From Colius striatus (lineage: Eukaryota > Chordata > Aves > Coliiformes > Coliidae), in NCBI RefSeq assembly GCF_028858725.1, contig NC_084759.1, positions 138,118,171 to 138,182,170 on the forward strand: a stretch of 64,000 nt of DNA, read 5' to 3'. The notes beneath the pieces were generated by a model, which saw nothing but the letters and a program-made list of their open reading frames with translations, was not told where the DNA came from and made no database searches. This document shows positions 12,001 through 27,000 of this stretch, piece after piece. A program made the position numbers and the translations under genes. The stretch's first letter is position 1. Every line of letters starts with the position of its first letter.

Positions 12001-15000
12001 TTATTCTGGAGAATCTGTAATGATTTCAGGTGTTCTACAGGCATTAGTTCGTTCACATCAGGATTCTCAGACTTTAGATTTCTGATGTCAGTATCCATTC
12101 TACCGCTTGTACAATAAAATCAGCCTGGCATCTTTCTAGAGGATAGCATAAAGACTAGAGTTAGTCTACATCTACGGAGTCACCATGAAGTCCCAGCAGG
12201 AAAGATCACATCATATCAGAAGGAAAAACAGATTATAGAAAAAAAAAAAAGAAGATTTACAATTACCGTAAGATAAAATTTTCTCTTTTTTCCAGTGGCT
12301 GCCTGGACAAATTATACTCTCGGTGAACAATTAAGCAATACTCTGTATGTTATAGAACAGTCAAGAGGGGTCATATCTGAACAAAGAGTGTTGGATAACA
12401 GCCCTAAAACCAGCATACTGTCAGAAAGCTCAATCCTTGGTACAGTTACAGTTAACGTGAACATTAAGCTTCCTGGGTCACACTTGAGTATTTCAGTCCA
12501 TCTGAACATCGTGTTCTCCACATAGAAAATATATTGTAGAAAAATGCATGACAGAAAAGCATTCTGACCAGTTTATATAACATGTCAGGATTTTTTTATT
12601 CTCAGCTATACAGTAACAATTTCTGATTGAATCTCTGAAATACTTGAAAAACCTCCTTGCAGATATTTAATTGCTACCATCTAAAGCGAACCCAGCACAC
12701 CTTGAAAAAGTTTCTCTTTCCACGTTAGTACAAGGTTAAAGAAAGAAAACTAGGATTTCTTACTTTAATCCTGTGTTTTTTCTGTACTATGATGAATACA
12801 GTAGGTTATTTTGCATAATATTGCTGCCTAGTGGACTATAATGAAGATGTTATGTTATTAAAAAAAAAAAAGCAGCACATCCTCTTTCAAGATCAAAGAA
12901 CTTACATCAAGGTCTGTAGAGAAGCCTGATTCTGAAGTGCTCAGGTAGAATGAAAAAGTTGGCTTTGTAAGTAAACTGCATTGAGAACCTCTGAAACAGA
13001 ACAGGTCCCTTACTGCAACTTCAGTCAAGCAAAAATTGATTTGCTATGAAAATAGACCAAGGGGTCAGGTACAGGATTTCCTCATTGTTCTGAAAGACAG
13101 TATCTATCCAGGTATGCGAAGTCATTGATTAGTTTGTAATTGCCATCAGAGCAAAATATCAAGACTATCTCTTATGACAGAAAATCTCAGTCTTGCTTTC
13201 TTAGGAATCTCAGAATTAAACATGTACAACAGTTATGATGTACAAAAGAAAAGGAAGTAATCTCCCACAGAATGCATAGGGTCACAGCTCCTCTACTTCA
13301 AGTAGTCCTGTTCCAGAGAATCATCTTTCTTATAGAGACCCTTGATGACAAAGACTTTAATGCTCTATGAAAAATTCCTGCTAAATAAAAGAAATATAAT
13401 AGGTGCCGAAATATTTTCGGACAGAATGAAGAAATAAGGGATCCTGACAAAATGAGGAGTTGTCTTCTCAACTCTTGTTTATTAGTTACTTGCATTATCA
13501 CAGTATCCATTATCCACTTCCATAATTAATCAACCCATGAGAAAGAATTAAGAAAATTTTATATACCAGACATGGGCTTCTAGGTTCCATGTTGTATGAA
13601 CAAGCAAGCTTTCCAAGTGCTTCCAGAGATCTTGAATGAATGTCATTCAGATGATTTTTTCCTCTAGAGTCTTGAGTTATTAAAAAAGGTTAACTGGTTG
13701 CATCAGAACAGCAGAGCAATTATCTTACATCTTTCACATCTATAAACCATAACACAAGTGAAACACGGGGAACGGAGAAATCTCCAAACTTTAAAAGCAC
13801 TCGTCAGCAGGTCAAAACATACTTTTTTTATTAGATTACTCTGGTGAAAAAAAAAAAAAAACCCCTTGAACACAAAAAAATAAAAGAGCTAAAACAGCCA
13901 AAGGGATTGCAAGGATACTAAGCTGTATAGATTTATCTAATATATTTATGAAATCAACGCTCAATAGATCTGACAGCACTTCATGATGACGTCTTCCTCA
14001 AATCTTAAGAATGGTAGAATGGAAAAAGTAGTGCAAAATTCTCCTGGTGTAATCAAAGCTGCTACCTATGAGAAGCCTCATTCAAAGCATGGGATGCCTT
14101 TTCTAGTTCTACCAGGTTAAATCTGTGTATCTTAGTGGCTGGTGACAGAATAATATCACACTAAAATATGCTTCTTGTCACAAGTTTTCTATTGTTTTGG
14201 TTTGTTTTTTTAAGGAATGATGACACAGAAACCCTGCAGAACTTGCCTGAGTGCATGTTACAATGTGGAAAGCATCACATACACCATTGATGAAGACAAC
14301 CTCAGACAGATGTCCTCAATTGTTATATGGATCTCTCAAAGGATTTTAGAAAGCTAAAATCAGGATGACATCCATACAAGTCTTTGCATATGTTGGAATG
14401 CCAGCTATGCTTAGTGTAACCTAGAGACACACAAGGCAGAGAGATGACCTGTTTGGAGCTGTAGTTAGTTTAGCAACTTTTAAAAGACTTACATAGGCAG
14501 TTTTTCTAACAAAAACCATATAATGATCCATCACTACTATTTAAAAAAGAAAAAAAAACCCAAGATAAATACTTTAATACAAAATGCTTCAAAGACCTTT
14601 TTTCCCCACAGAATGCATTAAAGGTAGGTCTCCTACTTGATTCCCTCAAGCACTGCAGTCAGGCACAGAAGCAAAAAAACATGTTAAAAAAGCTTTTGCA
14701 GGAGCTTGATGTCTTCTGGCTGCTTTTTTTGGATGTAGCCAAGGTCTATGCAGGTGTATGCCAGATGGGCAAGATTACACTGCTTGTGTTGACAAGTACA
14801 CTATTTCCAAAAGTTTTCTTGTTTTTCTTGGACAGTCTTCTAGAGAATGCCTAAGACTTCTGCCATTTACTGCATTAAATACTGGAAAATGTTAAGCTTC
14901 TCTGTAGAAGCCAGGAGAAGATGAGAATATTACAATTGGGACTAGATGTTGTTCTGCTGGAGTTTGAGGTTTTTCTACATTCTGTCAGACAGCTTGAGTT

Positions 15001-18000
15001 GCAGAAACCAAGTTCTATGAGAAGATTTAATGCATCCTTTGAAACTAAAGAGTTGTTCTTTGGGACCAGTGGGCAATGCTGGATTTGTGGTCCAATAGTA
15101 AACAGCATAGCTGAGAAGTGAGAGGAGACAGAAGCTCAGCCAGCAGCATTAACACAATGAACTGCATCAGAGAATACACAATAGATGGAACAAGCTTCAG
15201 TGGAATCCTTGCTGCATCCTCTGGGCTCTTTTCAGAAAGCTGAGTTGCAAGAAAGTAAAAAGGTGCACCTACAAACAGAAGAAGAGTAATTCATTTGTGA
15301 TCTGTTGAGACCACCAGCCTGAAGCTGGTCCTCCAGACACTTAAAACCAACACAGAACTATTCAAAAGCTCTTGCGTCCCATTTCTCCATCACCTTGCTG
15401 TTTCTTTTCTAGTCATCTCAGACACTTAAATGAAGTGCGAGATATTAGTTTAACATTCCTTATCCTTCTTGGTCTAAGTTTGGTGACAAATTCCCCAAAT
15501 AACATACAATTCAGCATTCACAGATGGCTCAATTTCCCAAACATCTAGCAGAATTTAGGAGGGTTTTTTTCTCTATCATATTCTGCAGTAAAGTTACAGT
15601 TTCCCTTTAGCTGGCCTATCTGCAGCATCTACAAAAAATGTATTTCTTCAAAGTCATATCTTGGAAAAGGATTACATCCTGTCTGTTGCCGTTTCTCCAA
15701 AAATGTAAACTTCATATGCCACCATAAATCAGTCATGAATTAATATATATCATTTCAGCATTAAGGCAACCAGTTGAGTTCAAATGACTCTAGATATACT
15801 AGAACAGACATGGAGGCAGACAATTTGAATAACGTCAGAGCACTGGCACTGGTATTGAGATTGATTTACTATAGGTGAAAGCTCCATATGTGCCATCTTG
15901 GACATCAACACAAGAAATCTAAAAAATAGCTCTTTTTTTTAGCCTATACTTGCAATGATCCTTCTGTCTCCACATATTGGCAAAAACAACCCATGTCTAT
16001 AGCACACAATTCTTTATACTCCAAATGGGCATTGACACAGATGTAAGAGAAGCCTCATTTACCTGTACTTATCAATTGTAACTAAAGAGAAACAAGATCT
16101 CACTGACAGAAAGACTAACCTGCAAATTGAGGTTTTTGAAAAAATACCTCTTCACAACACATCAAATTTTCTAGCAGAGTTTTGTCTCTGAGACCAGGCC
16201 TCAAGCATGTTCACAGATGAGCAGCATCGTGTACTACACACAAACCACGAAGAAAAAGCTCCTACTTACACATTTAATCTTCAATTTCTAGGATTGGAGA
16301 TGCAAAGAATAGAATTTAGTTCTCATTAGAGGTTTGTGTGTGTTTTAAAATTAGGCCAGGAATCACTATATTAGATAACTATGTGTTCACTAACTTTAAA
16401 ATCTGGTATATTAGATATTGCTGTCCATAAAGAGGTTTCTACTGCATTTATCCTTATTGAGCCTTTCTTCTTGTGTCCTGGATAGTGATAGTATTATTCC
16501 CCCTTTCTGAATAGTACCCCTGAAGGGATTCCAAGCTCCTTAGTCTCTTTTGCATAACTTGACGATTGCTCAATTGCTTAAATATTCAAATAGACACTTG
16601 AGATCTCAAAACACAGTCCAAAGTTTTCCAACCTCTTCTCTTAATAGCTTCTTCAAACCTAAGGGGCTGTGTTGACAGTCACTGAATGTCTGTATTTCTT
16701 AGAAATTTATTGTAGCATTTTAAGAGTTTTTCAATCTCTTTCTGCACTTTTAGAAGACCTACATCTTTCAAATACAGTTATTAAAATGGAACACTGAAGA
16801 TTCAGTGCTTCACTTTAAAGTGCAGATTTCCCAAAACCAAATCTTAAGCTGCCAAATGCAACCTTGCCTTAGCCAGTTTCTGACGTTTTCATGAGGATGT
16901 GACTGCCAAGATATGTAAATTGAGACTCTTTTTTCTGTCTTTCCCTTCCAAACTAGAGTTCAGATTCCAATTTCTCATTAAATTTATTTGTAGGGCTCCT
17001 CCCTGTCCTTACCCCCAAATAATGACCAACTCTTCCTTTTTTGGATAGTGTTCTTATGTTTACTTTTTCTGACTGAACTGTCACACTGAAGAGCAACACA
17101 ATTACATACAATTATTCTAGTATATTATAACCAAAGCACGTTATGACTCGGTATGTATATCTGCAAGTTTTCTCATGATGAAGTCATTAACAATGCTATT
17201 TACAAGATATGAGAGAATACTATCAAGTTTGATCTTAGCATCTACAATGGATCAGTTGTTCAAGTTGATAATTAAGAATAGCTGCAGATCTTTGTGCTAT
17301 TTTTCTTGGCATTACACACTTTACAACATTCCTCGGTGGATTGTGGTGGAAATTTCTAAATAAAACCTGTGAACATATGACTGGCTTTTCTCTCCTTTCC
17401 ATTTGGTGGCTTTTTTGATACTTATACAGAGATTATTACAGAAGAAATCTGGAAAATTTATGATCTTCCAAGCCTGAGACTAATTTCACCTTCATAACTT
17501 CCATCGATAAGGTGTTTTGCAGATTCTTCTTAGGAAAGCTACATAACGTCACACCAGTGCTTGCCATAGCTTTCTTTGGATGTAGGTGGTAATGTCTGTT
17601 TATCCACTTACTTCTCCTAGTCCCTTGCTTCATTTAAGTCCATAATTTTATCAGTTATCTTGTCCACATATGCTTCCATCCTTTACAATTACACAATCTT
17701 TAGCTACAGTTTTCCCACATTTTTAAGTTGTTTTTCTCTTTTCATGACATTAGACTCTTGCCACTTCCTTTGTCAGTGTCCTGAAGAAACAGTACACACC
17801 TAGCTCCAGCTGAATGCATTGGTTCTCATTATTTGTCACTCCCTCTGTGCATCTAAACCTTTTCTTCTTTACCCTTGGCAAATGGGGACGATTTTTCTGG
17901 AGGTATTACAGCTTCTTCCCATCATTGTCTTCAGCAGCAGTTTCAGCTTCAATGCTGTTTTATTCATGTACTTGCTCATAGCTCATCTTTTACAGTTAAT

Positions 18001-21000
18001 TATCCTAATGGTACAAACTCAAAACAACATTATTGGAATGGCACAAAACACTAGAGATCCAGCAAGTAACTCTGCCTTGCAGCAACATCTTGTAAGAATG
18101 AACTCTGGTAGTTAAACAATTCTGCTCTTTATGCCCTCAGGCAGGATAGACACCTAGAAGGCTTAGACAACTCATACAATAATGTACCTGTGGTCTAAAC
18201 CATTTCCTTGGAATCCATTTGACTAACTCAAAAAAAGCTCAAATGCTACAATTCCTTTTGTCATTTCTACCTCCTATCCCAGAGGAGTGCCTATTTTTCC
18301 CCACTTATCTCTTATTCACGTTAAGATTCATGTCCAATCAACAAAGATTTTTCTGTTATTGAGAGAGATTTCTCTATTACTGTTTTTATTGAAGCTGACT
18401 GCATGGAACTATCCAGACTTCCACAAGTCATTTGCAAATCTAAACAGTATATTGATATAACATGTACATTGATCTTAGATATTATCTAACTCTAAAATTT
18501 AAATATCTGAAAAAAATGTGCTTGCATTTTTTGATTATCAAAATATGCAAACTATATATTTTTTAATCTCTATGACATACTCATTTTATACCTCATGACT
18601 CATGATAAATTAACGCATGTATATTTTTCTTGTTGTCTCAGAATACCTGACTTGAGATGACAGAGAACTTTTTGAGCTTCTGCATCTACAGGTGGTTTGT
18701 ATTTGTACAATGTTCAGACGTGACTTAGTGGCTTCTCCAAAAGCTCTTTCAAGGCACCGTGTAACATTTTCAGAGCACAGAAGTGACATGGGAAGCTAAG
18801 CCCTGTTCTCAGAAGTGTCTGGAGCATTGGAGGCTTCTAAAAGACAACAGCTCTTATTCACTTAAATAGCATAGGCAATTAAACACTTCACGCCAGACAC
18901 GTCTTTTATCTATGATAAAGCAACAGGCAATTACAATTTGACAATGTCATCATAATTATTACTTTAATTTTGCATTTTAACCTCCACAGTAGATTGAGAT
19001 ACTCACTTTCAGTTGAAAACTGATTGATGTTTACAAATATATGTCAATTCTGATGCAATGGTTGTGCATTTCATACTCTTGAAGGAGAGAAAACCATATG
19101 AGAATTCCTCAAGTCAATATTTGACAAGTCTCCTTCACTAGATTTACAGGCAATTAAAGTACCACTGTTGATTTGAATAACTTGTTACAGAGACATTAGG
19201 TAAGGCTGGGCCAGGGAGAGCTGAGATATTGGCAGAGATAAGACAAAGCTTATTTTCAAGAAATGACTTCTTTCCAGAGCACCAGCCCAGACCACCAGCA
19301 GAGCCCACATGACAGGCCAGCTGCCAGACACAAGGATGCCAAACCAAGCCTCTGGGCTCAGAAGAGAAGAGGTCAGGAAGAAGGAGAGCATTCAAGTCCA
19401 TTTGTTGACTTCTAAAGGGCTGCTGGGATTTCTAGAGCTTTCCAGGCACAGTGAAATAATTCATTCTGCTAATCCAGTCTTGCCCTCCAGCCACATCATT
19501 CCTAGGGGTTAATCTGGTCAACTACCACAGTCAAGGTATTCTTCTGTGGTGAAAAGATAGAAAGTGCATCACACTTACTCCAGAACCTGTATTTTTCAAA
19601 CTTTCGAGTCCAGAGCACAAGAAAAGGCCTGGACTTGTGGTTAGCAAGTGCCTATTCAAACTGCTGGGAGAAGAGAAAGTAAGAGTGACAGGGAGTATTG
19701 CTTGGTTTCATTTTCAGCACACTGGTATAACTAATGACTAAACAGCTTCTGTAAACAGAGATAGGTTAAAATAATTCCCAGAGTCCACCAAATGGAGAAC
19801 TGCATTCACCTTTTCTCTTACATGGCTTGGGAGACAGAAATAATAATAATAAAAAAAGTTATTTCCCAAAATTAGGATTTATCAAGGTCTCTGTGACTTA
19901 GCCTGGACTGTCTAGGTTGGCCTGTGCTCTGTTCCCTGCTCCAATGTTGTGGTCATGCATTTGATCTTGGGCTGCCTGGATTTTTTTTATTCTTGCTTAT
20001 TATATGGTCACTCTGTTGCTCATTTGTGACTGAAGTTTTTCTAGGTACTGCTGTACAAGGGTGTAAATTCTCAGTGAAGTCTGTCATGGCTGTTGCTGGT
20101 ACAGTCTAATACCAGTAAACCAAGTGGCTTAAGGCCCCTGAAAGACAGTCTGCTTTACACCTTTTTACATAGACATCTGGCATTATCACTGCTCCTGCCT
20201 CATGCTTTGATTTAGAATGTTAGGGTGAATATTAACACTGATTCAGAAAGACCAGAAAAGCTTTTACTTTCTTGACCATAAATTGTACAGCCTCATCTAT
20301 TGCTGTGATACTGGCTTCTATCCATTACTCATTTTGCATTTACATTTTTTCATCTTCCCATTGTTAATCTGGATTTGCAATGTTTAATCTGTGCATCACT
20401 GCCACTCTTTCAGCTGAAAAACGTCAAGTATTTGCTTGAATTCACTTAATCAGGATGTACACCATTCAGGGAGCACTACCAAAACCAACTTGATTTATGA
20501 GTTGGCACTTTAAGTAGCCCCTTAGCAGCACTTAACAACTACTGTTGATGTAAGATGTCTGTATTGATTTTGGACCATACAGGTTTGAAGAAGTGAGTCA
20601 GGTAGCTCCAAACTCACATGCATCAGCACTGGCAGTTTGCATCTGGAGGAAAAACTCTGACACACAGTTTTATGGACAAAATCCAGTTAAGAGACCTACC
20701 AAAAAATTTACTATTAAATCACTGTCTGGGGAAAAAGAAAAAAAAGGAAAAAGGGAAAACAGAAAAACGGAAAAAGGAAAAGGACAAAAACCAGCACAAC
20801 ACAAAAACACCCCACATCCACAGTTCTATTAGCACTTTCACCTTAAAATACCAAGCAAGTATGGGAAAGCAAATATCTTAACTCTGTATGCATTTTACTT
20901 TCTTTTCCTGTTGATATACTGAATTCTGAAAGAGACAGAATACATTGTCTCTACTTCATTGTTTTAAACACAGCTTAGTCAGATGGCAGCTACTTTCAGG

Positions 21001-24000
21001 ACAGCTACTTCAGTCTGCTTTAAGATGAAGGAAAGTTAGGAATAACTTCTTTCTCAGTTTCTGATTGGGCTTACATAACATGACCCTTTGCTACCACAGA
21101 AAACAAAAGGAACAGGTGAAAGCTGCTGGGTGGTGACTCAGACCACATGATCAAATCCTGCTATCACTCTGTAGGTGCCACCACCATAAAATCAGGCAGG
21201 TTATCATTTACTGTAAGTACATTGGGAAAAGTCAGGCACTGTAATCCCATGTTCCCACTCATTTTTCTTCTGACCAACCTCCTCAATGCACGCCACTATT
21301 TTACACTTTGAACTCAGGCTTTGATTGTTGCAGGTACAGATCAAAGCCTGAAAATCAATGCCTTACCACCCTCTTTGCAGAGGACGCAGCACAGATGAGA
21401 AGAGCTCTCTAACAGTCCTCTATCCAAACTGTCCCTTGTGAAGATAGTTACCTACACAACTGAATGAGAAACTCCAATTAGCCAATGGACCATCCAGGTT
21501 ATGAGCACTGGGTGTGAGCTAATTGCAAGATTGAAAGACATCCTTTTGCAGACACAGATGTCAGAGTGCTGAGTTTTCAGTGCTCTCTGGTAGGGCAGAG
21601 AGCAGGGGCAGAAGCAGGGTCCCAGGAGAAACGGAGTTATTGACATGGGAAAGGAATGGAAAGACTTAGATTCATACCTGCAGAAGCTCAAGGCTGGGGG
21701 AGAAAATTTGCCACCACCATCCCTCTAAGCAGGGTGGGCAAGCAGACAGCAATAGCAAGTGCACTGTAACAGTTCACTGAGGTCCCAACAGCTCCAGCAC
21801 AACCCTGGAGGAATATGTCAATCTAAATGAATCAGATGCTTTTGAAAAGTCTAAAAAACCTGTAAGGAAACATTTATAGGCAAGATATCTCCTATACAAT
21901 ATCTGAAGGCAGAAATAGACTTAAATGAAGTTGGGGGTGGGGACTATTATCTTTGTAAAAGCAGGAATAATACCACCTCCATGCCTGATGGGCAATAAAG
22001 TACATTGTGAAGCAAGGCATAAAGAGGCTAGGATGACTTGTGAGATCAGGCGATGAAAGGGATGAGTGAAAAGGTCATCATGTATGAATAGATGCATCTG
22101 AGCACTCTAAAGATTTTATAATCTGTTAACCAAACCAAGATTCTGGAATAATGGACACTATAAAAACAGGAGCAGAGAAAGAGAGGTGTAGGAATAAGAA
22201 GATAGGATGCAATGACTGAGTAATTCTCCTTAGACATAAAAATTTTAGAGGGAGGGGACAGAGGACTTTTACAGCTTTAAACTCCCATGGTGGTAAGCAT
22301 CAGTTCTGTGCTTCTTGTAGCTAGTCCAACAACAAAAATGTCTGAGCAAGAACTAGCCCATGTTGACAGACATGCACGTGTGCTTCACTGAAGGAGATGT
22401 CATGTAGATCACAGATAATTCATGTGATGTGGCATTTGCTCGGGTAACCATGCGGTTTTCTGTGAATAGCAAACTAAGCAGCCGTGCAAAATTCATAGTT
22501 CATTGCTCTTCTTCCCTGTGGCTGAATCAACTTTTAGTGGGTTTTGTGTTGTTTTGTGTTTGTTTGTTTTGTTTTTTTTTTTTTTTAACGTGGTGTTTAA
22601 CTATTTGATCCATTCATACTTCTCCCTCTCTTTTCTCAGCTGGTTTCCCATTTATGAATTTGTATCATACATGAGTGCTCATTGCAATTCATTCAGATAT
22701 TCTGCATTCATAGGGATGAAGAAAAGACAGACACATTTAAGGACAACACAGACCCAACAGCTTGCCAGACACAGAGATGGCCTTAAGTCTCTTCAAGGAA
22801 TGCAGGAGCAGTCTTTCAGAAAAGCCAGCTATTAGTAGGCTTCCTGGTGGCTGCCATCCTATACTTCATCAAGGAAAGCACCCCAGAATCATCTCTGCTC
22901 CAGTCTAAACAGTTTTCTTATCTCAGACACTGGTTTTGAGCGTGAAACTGATGTTCCCTGTTTGATACCTTGTGCATCACTCATTGGTCACGCTGTGTTG
23001 GTATCTGCTCTCCCCACCTCTCATCTTGTGATTCTCTGTGCTAGACATGGGCTGCCAGCTGTCCTCCAGGGAGTAGATGGGTTGGAGATGAGATGGTTGG
23101 CTTTTTTTCCTTTCTTCCTTATTCTGTTAATCAGAGAGTGATTCAAATCCAGACAAAAAAATATAATTGTTGACCAAATAAATTTAAGGATTTGTAACAG
23201 TGTGATGCTAAATTTTAAGTTATTTTTCTTGTCATAGCATACTCTTGCTTATGGATAATCACAAAACTCTGTGATTAGATAGGATGGTAGGATTTATGAA
23301 GTTTTCCCAAATTGAATGTTCATTTCTTATTTAATATACATATACAGAGACCCCTGTAGCATTTAAAGGATATTAGCTCTGACCACACACATACAGAATT
23401 TAATGTTTTTAAAAGCCTGTTTACCAGGTGGCCTTATTTTCTCTTTCTCAAGAAAAAAGACACACATGCATACAAAATTGTCTCACATAATTTACAGTAA
23501 AGTTGGGGTATTTTTAATTTAGGTAATTAGGCAACATGCTCCTTGCTTATGTAAAAAAAAGGTCAGTGTGCACATGTCAAAGATTTTCCAGAGGAATATC
23601 CTATAGGAATACATCGCATCTGGGAAGCAGCAGGAAACAGATCAGACCAGACATCTGTCTGTTTTTTTCCAGTGTAGTAGTTACGCTTTTAGCTAACTTG
23701 CTTTGACTCTTAAAATGACAGTTCTGCTTCTGTACAATAATTCACTAAACTCTAAATTGTTATCAGAGAGAGGTTGAATGTAATAGTATTCATAAAACTA
23801 GTGATCCACTGTTTTGAAACTTACCTGTGCATTAGACACCATGCAGGCTCATGATGTTCTAGACTTCAGAGTTCCTCTTAATATCAGAGAAGAACTTCCA
23901 CACATTGAGCCACATGAAATGGGAGTCCATTTCTTCACCACCAACTGGTATGATAAACATAGTCTTACAGCATGGAGCTATATCGTAAGGGAAGCCCATC

Positions 24001-27000
24001 CTGCCCGATAGCTGTAGCATACACATCTTACCTGCCATTCCTAGATCTCAGGCATCAAGTACTGCAAGCTGACATACTAATTGAGTATGAGAAGAAACAG
24101 TAAGGAGTCACTGCTTTAGTGAAAGAACGGGAAATAGATGCCCAAGTCCTACACATGAAACGTGACACTGTAGGTCATGTGTGATGTTCAGATTTCCCTC
24201 AAAGGTGAGAAAACACTTATCAGGAGCACTATTATGCAGCAGGTAAAAACAAGTGATAGTGACCCCACTGAGTAGTTCTGAAAACTTAAAAACTTATATG
24301 AGTGCTATATAACCACATGATCAGATTGGCAGCCTGGTCAGTATTTCATACAGAGCAAAACTTGTGCCAATATTCCACTTGCAGTGAAGTAATTCCACAG
24401 ATTTCTACTCAACTTAGACCCTGTATGCACTAAGAAGCATTTAAAATGTTTTCCCCATAGTGCAGCAATGCCAAACACTGATGGCAATCATACTAGAAGG
24501 ACATCCATTTTGTGTGAAAACCCTATTGAAATCAAGTGGATGAGAACTAGGGAAAGTCTAGTTTGAAAACACAAATAAGTTTTGTGCCAACGGGAGTTCA
24601 GAATTCTGCAGCAACACTAATACAGTAAAAATCAAACGTGTGCTTCAGACAGGACAGATTCTCAAGTGCAGATAGGCCTATGAAGGTAAAAAAATTCCCG
24701 TCTCTCTTCATAACTTGATTTTGTTTGCTCTCATTTCCTAGCTACTGATTCTATGCCTCAACAAGACAACAAATCTTCATTTCATTTTGAAGGTTTAGCC
24801 AACTCACTACTACTAATACAAAATAAAAAAAAATCATCTAGAAAAATAAAACTACTCAGATGAAAAGTCCTATTTGTGTTTCTGTTGTTTTGCACAAGTT
24901 TATTCAGCACAAATTACTTCTAGAAAGTCTTTAAGCTCGTAAACCAGAAAATCCATCAGTATCTGTGAAAATTATTCCATGGGTATCAATTAATTGTCTT
25001 GAGATACAAGCCAAAACTAGCGATTTTCTCCTCCAGTGAAACCCAGAAACTTTTTGTCATGACATTCATGAAACATGATCCTACATTTGCAATGGAATGA
25101 AGGGCAGGAAAACAAGGCAGACAACATAAAACTAGGTCATGAACTTCTTGACACCTTGTCGCTACAGCCTTAAAGACACTGTCTCCTAACACTCAGAGAA
25201 ACTAGGGACTTTTGAGTGAACAGAGGATCAGCAACTGTTAGTGCCAACATGGGTCATCACCTACTTGGGTGTCCAAGAGGAGGATCTTCTGATCCTCACC
25301 CTGCCAGGTGCGAGCCACACAGTTCATCCACGTGTAAATTCAGTGGAAAGAGAAGAGTGGTGGCAGCATCTACGAAGCTGACCTACTGGCAATCAGGTGA
25401 TGATCCTGAAATTACAGAGCTTCAGTTGGGCACCTTTCCTGTGAAACAGTAATTTCAGCTAGATAAGCCACTTACACAGGTTTTGCCCAAACCCTCTTCC
25501 TGTGATATGCTTTTTTTAAAAAAATAAAACCAAGTTATCCCTATCTGTGCTTGAAAGGTTGCACTCTGCTATGCTTGTAATTACTGCTGGTCTCCCCACA
25601 GCTAGACTTCACAGGGGTTTAGGTGGGCTTAAAAATACCCTCCATAACTGCCTGAAGATAAGGTTCCTCCTCAATACCAGCACAATTAAATTTGATTGAA
25701 AATTTCAAGGATCACATTTAGCTGGAGAATAACAGCTGCTACAATTGTTTTAAACATGGAAGCCAGCAGAAAGATAAACCTTTTGTATATATGGTCAAAT
25801 AAGCAAAAAGTTACATAGCATTCATGCTACAGCTCTAAAAGTAACATCATCGTCTTTCTGGTACCTTTGGGAAAAAAAAGTAATAAAATCTAAGAGAGAA
25901 ATTCAAGTTAAATATAACCCTCTCTGCTGTCACTAGGTAACCCTCTCCCGTGCAAACTGAACGTTGTTAGTTATTTCTTATGTTAAATATTTGAGAAAAT
26001 TTAGACTTTGGCCAACTGTTACTTTCCACTGCATACAGACATTTGCACAAAAAAAAATAATGAAACATCTAAGGTTCTCCTTAAGTAGATTCATGCCAGC
26101 TTCTCTCTAGAGGCAATTGAGATGTTTGAGTACAATGCACGAACAAAAAGACTCCACCTGGGCAGATCAGGACTGGGATCCTAAGATGACCACACATTAC
26201 TGCTGTATTCATTAACATTCTATTTGCAATGCATAGTGTCAAATAGTTCACAGTTGTTAAAATAACTGGCTTATAAGCCTATTTGACAGGCTTTTTATAA
26301 ACATATCAGATAACCATCTTTAACTCTTTTATAAAGGAAAGCTTAAAACCAACTGTGACCTTTAATTTGTACATACAAATATTAAAATTATTACAAATGC
26401 AGAAATTTTTACACCAGGCAAATGCTACAGAGCTTGACAAACAAATCCCAAACAAAATCCAAGACAGAACTCCAAGGTTTGCGTTTCTGTTTCTCAGACA
26501 CTAAGAATTCATTTTTTCCCATGTTGTCTAAAACAAGCAGATTTTTCCTGCCTTCAAACAAGACCATCTTGGGGCTCAGAGAGGAAGAAGTAGATTAAAT
26601 GTCAGCTGAAACATGTAATGGCCCTTAGGAAGAAACACAAATGCCAGGTGCTGGCCTAAGGTTGCAGAGGCCTGTAACCAGAATATAAAACAGGAATATC
26701 ACAAAGAGTCTCCTACTCTTTGAGAGATGTTGCAATGATGATGTTGCATTTTTCTGTTTTCAACACTCACATATCCTTTGGACCTTCCTCATATTAAGCT
26801 CATGCTTACATCTGTTGTTTGGCAGCAAGTCACTAAGGCAACCATGGGGCTGGGCAAATAGTTTCACTTTGTACAAGATAATAGGTAATTCAATATGTTT
26901 TTTTTTTCTTTTTAAAGAAAACTTAAGTCATCTACACACCAAACATTGCAGTTAAGTGTCCAAGAAAAATCACATTGATGTGTCTGGCTAGAAAGTAACA

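Noticed and set aside
23814..24011. 65-codon open frame with protein-like composition
   Set aside because: Single short frame, no family resemblance, no phase-compatible splice partner recognised.
25216..25452. 78-codon open frame in a slightly GC-richer patch
   Set aside because: No known domain; the patch contains GATCCTG-type sequence more like old repeat.
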